DNA from: Pseudomonadota bacterium
GTDB taxonomy: Bacteria > Desulfobacterota > Desulfobacteria > Desulfobacterales > RPRI01
Length of the DNA: 5,686 nucleotides
Direction: 5' to 3'
Assembly: GCA_018830925.1 (NCBI GenBank)
Contig: JAHJRK010000029.1
Location: 1 to 5,686 of the forward strand
Positions 1 to 3,988 of this stretch are shown piece after piece (the first letter of the stretch is position 1; each line of letters starts with the position of its first letter). The notes below the pieces were generated by a model that was not told the origin of the DNA, searched no databases, and was given only the letters and a program-made list of their open reading frames with translations. The position numbers were made by a program, and so were the translations under genes.

Positions 1-342
1 AAGAAAAAGTTTCAAAGAGGTTACAGGGGTTTTGAGTTCATGTGTAAAATTATTTATAAAGTTCTGCTGAAGCCGATATAACTGATAAGTCTTGAGATTA
101 TAGACGAATATGGTAAATATCCCGAGGAGTATTATCCCGACAAGAAGGGATAATACCAGGATAACTACCCATGTGCGTGATTCAAGAGCAACCGCCGGAT
201 CAAGATCAAACCGTGCAACAACGGTCTCAAGCCCAGTGCTGACCTCCATATACCAGTAAATAAACAGGAAAAGCGAGGCGGCAAGAGCCAGAACGGAAAA
301 AATAAAAACAACTATCGGGTAAAACCATTTTGACTGATCCAT
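1..342 (-). CDS. Sensor histidine kinase, N-terminal part (runs off left edge)
   Basis: Reading the minus strand from ATG at 342 gives 114 uninterrupted codons to the window edge. The protein has a hydrophobic segment at about residues 8-30, a short extracytoplasmic stretch (about 31-57), a second membrane segment (about 58-81), then the motif NFTHELKTPVTSLKL. That motif is the H-box of HisKA domains, with the phospho-acceptor histidine at residue 101. The product should be an inner-membrane two-component sensor kinase that autophosphorylates this histidine and passes phosphate to a response regulator. The remainder of HisKA and the ATP-binding domain lie outside the window. Only about 20 residues separate the second membrane segment from the histidine, so no HAMP domain fits. 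An in-frame TAA lies eight codons upstream and no other start codon follows it, which fixes this start, although no clear ribosome binding site precedes it. The gene is divergent from the radical SAM gene. The signal and partner regulator cannot be told. Confidence 0.9.
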   Translation of the reverse strand, partial: MDQSKWFYPIVVFIFSVLALAASLFLFIYWYMEVSTGLETVVARFDLDPAVALESRTWVVILVLSLLVGIILLGIFTIFVYNLKTYQLYRLQQNFINNFTHELKTPVTSLKLFL

Positions 343-353
343 AATATAACAAG

Positions 354-382
354 TTACTACAACACCTTACATTTTATGTCAA
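354..382 (-). promoter_or_regulatory. Candidate sigma-70 promoter for the histidine kinase gene
   Basis: On the minus strand a perfect -35 hexamer TTGACA (plus-strand 377-382) is followed after 17 bases by TAGTAA (plus-strand 354-359), a weak -10 with three of six consensus bases. It would put the transcription start within about 10 bases of the kinase ATG, giving a very short leader. This agrees with the absence of a clear ribosome binding site. The -35 match is good, the -10 match is poor, and the call is tentative. Confidence 0.35.
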
Positions 383-418
383 CGCCCGAATGTTTCGCTT
401 AATTAACTCGGCTTTGCC

Positions 419-439
419 TTTGTAAAACTTTTGTAAAAT
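419..439. promoter_or_regulatory. Direct repeat with 11-bp period, possible response-regulator site
   Basis: Two copies of TTTGTAA (419-425 and 430-436) are separated by AACT, and the second is followed by AATT, so the half-sites repeat every 11 bp. A 7-bp half-site plus a 4-bp AT-rich spacer is the known layout of sites bound head-to-tail by OmpR/PhoB-family response regulators. The site lies between the divergent kinase and radical SAM genes, about 40 bp upstream of the kinase -35 candidate. The repeat is visible directly; its function is inferred from architecture and position, and AT-richness raises the risk of coincidence. Confidence 0.3.
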
Positions 440-536
440 TTCAGATTGCTGTTTTATTTCCTGCCTGTTTCAATTATTCTTAATACAACACATAAGATGT
501 TATGTTAATTCTTTATTCATTAAATAATACTTGTGA

Positions 537-2318
537 ATGCGGTATAAAATGAAAAATATTTTACTGGTTTATCCTGAAGTACCGGGCAATACATACTGGA
601 GCTTCAAGCATGCCCTTAAATTCGTGCATAAAAAAAGCTCGATGCCTCCCCTAGGACTAATTACCATAGCCGCTCTTATTCCAGAAAAGTATAATCTCAG
701 ACTTATCGATATGAATACCGGACCTCTTAAAGAAAAGGACATTCTCTGGGCTGATTCCGTATTTATATCTGCAATGATCATTCAGAAAGATTCTTTTATT
801 AAAGCCGTTTCGGCCTGCAAGCGCCTTAATGTTCCGGTTGTCGCAGGAGGCCCTTACCCGACCTCAAGTTATAATGAGATAGAAGATATAGATCACTTTG
901 TACTTGGAGAGGTCGAAGATACCCTGAAAACATTCCTCGCTGATTATGAGAACGGGTACGCAAAAAAAATATATCTCCCCGAAAGACGGCCTGACCTGTC
1001 AAATTCCGCAACACCAAGGTTTGATCTTCTTGACATGAAAGCATACTCCTCGATGTCCATACAATATTCCCGGGGATGCCCTTTTAAGTGCGAATTCTGC
1101 GATATCTGGAAATCATACGGAAATACCCCGAGGTTAAAACCTGCAAACAATATAATTCTTGAACTCGATTCACTATATGATCTTGGATGGCGGGGCCCTG
1201 TTTTTATTGTAGACGATAACTTTATCGGAAATAAAAAAAGGGTAAAGAACGAACTGCTTCCGTCCCTAATCGATTGGCAGAAAAAACATAAATATATTTT
1301 CAGGTTTTTCACCGAGGCAAGCATAAACCTTGCAGATGATGAAACGCTTATGGATCAAATGAAAGATGCCGGCTTCAATGAGGTTTTTATCGGAATCGAA
1401 ACTCCATCACGGGAAGCTTTGAAGGAAACAGGAAAATACCATAACCTTAATACCGACCTGCATAAGGCTGTTCTCACAATCCAGAAACACGGAATGGAGG
1501 TCATGGCAGGTTTTATAGTCGGATTTGACAGCGACAAGGAAGACATCTTCGACCGGCAGATTTCTTTTGTACAGAAAGCCGGGATTCCCAAGGCTATGAT
1601 AGGTCTCCTTGTTGCGCTGCCCAACACAGCCCTTTTTTCAAGATTAAAAGAGGAAGGCAGAATAATATGTGAATCGATCGGTAACAACACACATGGGATA
1701 AGCACCAATTTTATCACTAAGATGGAGATTACAAAATTAAAAGAAGGATACAGGAAGGTCCTGGATAATATTTACGACTCAAACCTGAAAAATTACTTTG
1801 CCCGATGCAGCATGCTCCTTGATAATTTGGGGAATACGGTTTTTTTCCAAAGAAAAGTCCGTTTCCCGGAAATAAGAGTATTTATTGAATCATTATTCCG
1901 GCAGATCTTCACCCGATATGGTTTTCAATATATGAAATTTCTTGCAAGAAATTTCATAAAGCACAGGAATATATTTGCCGAAACTATCAGGTTCGGCATT
2001 GTCGGGCACCATTTCCATGTAATTACCAGAGAGATGCTCAAAATGGATAGAATATATTCATCTCTTGAAACATCTTACTGCAATTTCCAGGAACAGATTA
2101 AGAAGTATCAGGAAACAGTAAAGGTAAATTCCAGAGAGACCTTCATGAGAGCATCTTCTCTTTTAAATCAAAGCAGGAAGAATCTTGAGGAATTGAAGAG
2201 AAAAGCAGGCAAAATTGATGCGGACTTCCGGGACGAGATAATAATCAAATTCAATGAGGTTTCCAGAAAAACGGAAGATCTGTTTAATGAATTTAAACGC
2301 TCATATCCGGCCATTTGA
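537..2318 (+). CDS. B12-binding radical SAM protein, HpnP-like (DUF4070 type)
   Basis: The 593-residue product has three parts. Residues 1-140 form a cobalamin-binding Rossmann domain, opening KNILLVYPEVPG and including SSMPPLGLITIAALIP and VVAGGPYP. Residues 170-380 form a radical SAM barrel whose iron-sulfur motif CPFKCEFC has cysteines 181, 185 and 188, followed by YGNTPRLK, VDDNFIGNK and IGIETP. Residues about 380-505 match the C-terminal region typical of this group. From memory, the closest characterised relatives are HpnP-type hopanoid C-2 methylases, so C-methylation of an unactivated carbon in a lipid is plausible, but substrate and reaction are inferred. The B12 domain lacks the DxHxxG motif, as is usual in this class. 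Residues about 505-593 are a charged, probably coiled-coil tail. The protein is likely cytoplasmic or membrane-associated. ATG 537 directly follows a stop codon; ATG 549 (MKNILLVYPE) fits family N-termini better. Neither has a clear ribosome binding site. Confidence 0.9.
   Translation: MRYKMKNILLVYPEVPGNTYWSFKHALKFVHKKSSMPPLGLITIAALIPEKYNLRLIDMNTGPLKEKDILWADSVFISAMIIQKDSFIKAVSACKRLNVPVVAGGPYPTSSYNEIEDIDHFVLGEVEDTLKTFLADYENGYAKKIYLPERRPDLSNSATPRFDLLDMKAYSSMSIQYSRGCPFKCEFCDIWKSYGNTPRLKPANNIILELDSLYDLGWRGPVFIVDDNFIGNKKRVKNELLPSLIDWQKKHKYIFRFFTEASINLADDETLMDQMKDAGFNEVFIGIETPSREALKETGKYHNLNTDLHKAVLTIQKHGMEVMAGFIVGFDSDKEDIFDRQISFVQKAGIPKAMIGLLVALPNTALFSRLKEEGRIICESIGNNTHGISTNFITKMEITKLKEGYRKVLDNIYDSNLKNYFARCSMLLDNLGNTVFFQRKVRFPEIRVFIESLFRQIFTRYGFQYMKFLARNFIKHRNIFAETIRFGIVGHHFHVITREMLKMDRIYSSLETSYCNFQEQIKKYQETVKVNSRETFMRASSLLNQSRKNLEELKRKAGKIDADFRDEIIIKFNEVSRKTEDLFNEFKRSYPAI
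1931..1958. repeat. Perfect 28-bp palindrome inside the radical SAM gene
   Basis: The left arm TATGAAATTTCTTG (1931-1944) is followed immediately by its exact reverse complement CAAGAAATTTCATA (1945-1958), giving 14-bp arms with no loop. It lies in codons 465-475, encoding YMKFLARNFIK, in the region after the radical SAM barrel. It could form a cruciform or mRNA hairpin or bind a dimeric protein, or it could be a by-product of codon choice. No function is shown by the sequence. Confidence 0.85.
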
Positions 2319-2321
2319 AGC

Positions 2322-2373
2322 TTCCCGCCGCAAGTCCGCCCGCCATACTGATTGGCGGGACCTTCGGCGGGAA
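2322..2373 (+). repeat. Large GC-rich imperfect hairpin between the radical SAM and acyltransferase genes
   Basis: The outer arms TTCCCGCCG (2322-2330) and CGGCGGGAA (2365-2373) pair over 9 bp. The inner arms CCCGCCA (2339-2345) and TGGCGGG (2353-2359) pair over 7 bp around a 7-base loop, and AAG (2332-2334) can pair with CTT (2362-2364) between them. The element starts four bases after the radical SAM stop codon and is much richer in G+C than its surroundings. A T tract occurs at 2401-2406, too far from the stem for a classic terminator. An alternative stem GGACC (2358-2362) with GGTCC (2395-2399) ends one base before that T tract, so a terminator or attenuator with two exclusive folds is possible. 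A dispersed extragenic palindrome (REP-like) is the other explanation. Confidence 0.6.
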
Positions 2374-2429
2374 ATTTTCGACCGCAGGGAATAGGGTCCG
2401 TTTTTTATTTTACTCGATAACCTTGCCGC

Positions 2430-2442
2430 AGGAGAGGAAAGG
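2430..2442 (+). promoter_or_regulatory. Ribosome binding site of the acyltransferase gene
   Basis: A purine-rich block AGGAGAGGAAAGG lies directly upstream of ATG 2452. Its last GG ends 9 bases before the start codon. This is one of two convincing Shine-Dalgarno signals in the window and supports the chosen start. It also suggests that the acyltransferase can be translated independently of the upstream gene. Confidence 0.7.
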
Positions 2443-2451
2443 AAAACAATC

Positions 2452-3336
2452 ATGCTCAGTTTTTTGCCCGGATATCTTCGTGGCGTATTATCGGTACTGA
2501 TCTACGCGATCAATACTATTTTCTGGACAACACTCATTTTTATTGCTGCTTTTTTAAAGCTGATCATGCCGTTCTGGAAAAAACATTATAACAGACTGCT
2601 TAACTGGATTGCCGATAAGTGGATATTTGTAAACACAATCAACCAGAAACTGATGAACAATATACGATGGGAGGTTAATGGGCTTGAAAATCTCAGGCCT
2701 GACGGATGGTATCTGGTCGTGGCCAACCACCAGTCCTGGACCGATATCCTCGTTCTGCAGAGAATCTTTCACAGAAAAATTCCTTTTCTTAAGTTTTTTT
2801 TAAAGAAAGAACTGATATGGGTGCCGTTTTTAGGGCTTGCATGGTGGGCGCTCGACTTTCCTTTCATGAAGAGATATTCTAAAGCTTTTATAGATAAGTA
2901 TCCGCACTTGAAAGGAAAAGACATAGAGATTACAAAAAAGGCCTGCGAAAAATTCAAGACAATCCCCGTATCGGTAATGAATTTTGTTGAAGGAACCCGG
3001 TTTACCGCTGAAAAACACAGGAGGCAGAAATCTCCGTATGCAAACCTGCTGAATCCCAAGGCCGGAGGAGTAGCCTTTGTTCTTTCTGCAATGGGCGAGC
3101 ACCTGGATAAAATAGTGAATGTGACGATTGTATATCCCGATGGGGCAAAGAGCTTCTGGGATTTTTTGTGCGGAAAAATCGGGGGAATAAAAGTAATGGT
3201 CGAAACCTTGCCGATTAAGAAAGACATAATCGGTGACTATGTCAACAATGCGGAATTCAGGGAGAATTTCCAGAAATGGATCAATTCGGTCTGGGAAGAA
3301 AAAGACATGCGAATTGATGCAATACTCAAATCATAA
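2452..3336 (+). CDS. yihG: PlsC-superfamily acyltransferase, YihG type
   Basis: The 294-residue protein has one strongly hydrophobic N-terminal segment (about residues 8-40) and then a glycerolipid acyltransferase domain. Motif I is NHQSWTD, with the catalytic pair His93 and Asp98. Motif II is FPFMKR (136-141) and motif III is VEGTR (179-183). The stretches WVPFLGLAWWALDFPFMKRYSKA and NPKAGG, and the C-terminal ending near WEEKD, closely resemble E. coli YihG as I recall it (about 310 residues), hence the symbol. By family it should transfer an acyl group to a lysophospholipid such as lysophosphatidic acid at the inner membrane; the exact acceptor and acyl donor are inferred. The gene follows the radical SAM gene on the same strand after 133 bp with a hairpin in between, so co-transcription is possible but not assured. 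All expected catalytic residues are present and the reading frame is intact. Confidence 0.92.
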   Translation: MLSFLPGYLRGVLSVLIYAINTIFWTTLIFIAAFLKLIMPFWKKHYNRLLNWIADKWIFVNTINQKLMNNIRWEVNGLENLRPDGWYLVVANHQSWTDILVLQRIFHRKIPFLKFFLKKELIWVPFLGLAWWALDFPFMKRYSKAFIDKYPHLKGKDIEITKKACEKFKTIPVSVMNFVEGTRFTAEKHRRQKSPYANLLNPKAGGVAFVLSAMGEHLDKIVNVTIVYPDGAKSFWDFLCGKIGGIKVMVETLPIKKDIIGDYVNNAEFRENFQKWINSVWEEKDMRIDAILKS

Positions 3337-3338
3337 AA

Positions 3339-3373
3339 CATGGATCATCTCCAAATTGGTTGATGATCCTATG
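3339..3373. terminator. Hairpin between convergent genes, possible bidirectional terminator
   Basis: GGATCATC (3342-3349) pairs exactly with GATGATCC (3362-3369). CCA (3351-3353) and TGG (3357-3359) can extend the stem inward, and CAT (3339-3341) with ATG (3371-3373) outward past one bulged base. It begins three bases after the acyltransferase stop codon, between that gene and the convergent minus-strand gene ending at 3500. On the minus strand the stem is followed by ATGTTTTATG, a short T run; on the plus strand there is no T run. Termination is therefore plausible mainly for the minus-strand transcript and weak for the plus strand. Confidence 0.45.
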
Positions 3374-3374
3374 C

Positions 3375-3398
3375 GGGTTCAAGGGTTCCAGAATTCAA
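3375..3398 (+). repeat. Three degenerate octamer repeats
   Basis: Three adjacent 8-bp units, GGGTTCAA (3375-3382), GGGTTCCA (3383-3390) and GAATTCAA (3391-3398), differ from one another at one to three positions. They lie in the non-coding gap between convergent genes, directly after the hairpin. This looks like a small decayed tandem repeat. The remainder of the gap up to 3499 shows no gene or clear signal. Confidence 0.5.
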
Positions 3399-3499
3399 GT
3401 AACCGGAAAAGCAAGAGCATACTCAGTACGGGGTTAGCGAGCGAATGTAAAAAGCGTGGCTTCTTTTCATACCACCGGATATAAGTCAGCAGGGATTTT

Positions 3500-3808
3500 T
3501 TAACGTCTGTATTTTTTGTAGCCCGCAGCAACCCAGCTTAAGCCCCATCCCAGTAGTACCGGACCTGCTCCAATATAACAGAAAGTAATCAGATTTTTAT
3601 TCCATGGCTCGAAAAAAAATGCCGAAGCGATAATCCACAAAACGGAAATAAATATTGCAAGGCGCACGCGTCCGGAAACTGCAAGTCTCTTCTTTGCCGG
3701 TTTGACAAATGTTATCTCCTGCCTTTTACCGGCTCTCATCCTCGGTATAAAAAATATTGCGAAAGCTATCAACGCTATCAAAACTATCTCATTTATTCCC
3801 GAACCCAT
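3500..3808 (-). CDS. Small membrane protein of unknown function (102 residues)
   Basis: I do not recognise this protein. It has three probable membrane segments at about residues 6-22, 48-66 and 73-95, a basic loop (about 23-47, including RMRAGKRQ and KPAKKR) between the first two, and a basic tail KKYRR. The N-terminus, GINEIVLIALIAFAIFFIPRM, faintly recalls TatA/TatB proteins, but the later segments are hydrophobic rather than amphipathic, so a Tat role is not supported. ATG 3808 is preceded on the minus strand by GGAGG three bases upstream, a strong though closely spaced ribosome binding site. The overlapping plus-strand frame (3702-3908) has no comparable signal. The gene is convergent with the acyltransferase gene and divergent from the AsmA gene. 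It is probably real because of the ribosome binding site and clean membrane topology. Confidence 0.72.
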   Translation of the reverse strand: MGSGINEIVLIALIAFAIFFIPRMRAGKRQEITFVKPAKKRLAVSGRVRLAIFISVLWIIASAFFFEPWNKNLITFCYIGAGPVLLGWGLSWVAAGYKKYRR

Positions 3809-3911
3809 CTTCCTCCGCGTTATGTCCGTTTCTGGTCATCAATTATGGTTAGTCTTCATCCGGAAAATAGTTTTTCTCAATTGTCCGGGTTCTAACACAA
3901 ATAAATAATAT

Positions 3912-3930
3912 GGGCAAGTTGCCCGGGCAA
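3912..3930. promoter_or_regulatory. Triple alternating GGGCAA half-site, possible operator
   Basis: Three copies of GGGCAA occur in alternating orientation: forward at 3912-3917, reverse (TTGCCC) at 3919-3924 and forward at 3925-3930. The first two form GGGCAA-G-TTGCCC, and the last two form the perfect 12-bp palindrome TTGCCCGGGCAA. The block sits in the divergent gap, 58 bp upstream of the AsmA-family start and about 100 bp upstream of the small membrane protein start. Symmetry and location suggest binding of a dimeric regulator. No known consensus was recognised. Confidence 0.4.
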
Positions 3931-3953
3931 AGATTGATAAAGACAGTTTTGAC

Positions 3954-3981
3954 TTGACCGGGCGGCGTTTGGTGCTATTTA
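3954..3981 (+). promoter_or_regulatory. Candidate promoter for the AsmA-family gene
   Basis: TTGACC (3954-3959) and TATTTA (3976-3981) are separated by 16 bases and each resembles a sigma-70 box. The implied transcription start would lie at or within a few bases of ATG 3989, giving a leaderless or nearly leaderless message. This matches the lack of a ribosome binding site there. The call rests on two imperfect hexamers. Confidence 0.35.
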
Positions 3982-3988
3982 TGATTAC

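Noticed and set aside
490..505. Dyad ACATAA-GATG-TTATGT upstream of the radical SAM gene, considered as an operator
   Set aside because: Only 6-bp AT-rich arms, easily expected by chance in such a region.
944..1324. Minus-strand frame of 126 residues opposite the radical SAM domain
   Set aside because: The plus strand here encodes the conserved iron-sulfur motif and barrel; the antisense translation has no recognisable features.
2315..2500. Small plus-strand reading frame bridging the gap between the radical SAM and acyltransferase genes
   Set aside because: It starts with TTG, translates the GC-rich hairpin and overlaps the well-supported acyltransferase start; composition is unlike a real protein.
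2794..2801. Run of eight T in the acyltransferase gene, considered as a phase-variation tract
   Set aside because: Short runs of this kind are common in AT-leaning genes; the frame is intact and nothing else suggests phase variation.
3233..3484. Plus-strand frame overlapping the acyltransferase 3' end and the following gap
   Set aside because: Its first 100 bases are a frame-shifted reading of the acyltransferase, and the rest is a low-complexity basic translation of the non-coding gap with hairpin and repeats.
3500..3808. TatA/TatB identity for the small membrane protein
   Set aside because: The FGP hinge and amphipathic helix of TatA are absent and two further membrane segments follow.
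3702..3908. Plus-strand frame opposite the small membrane protein gene
   Set aside because: It is antisense to a frame with a strong ribosome binding site and has none itself.
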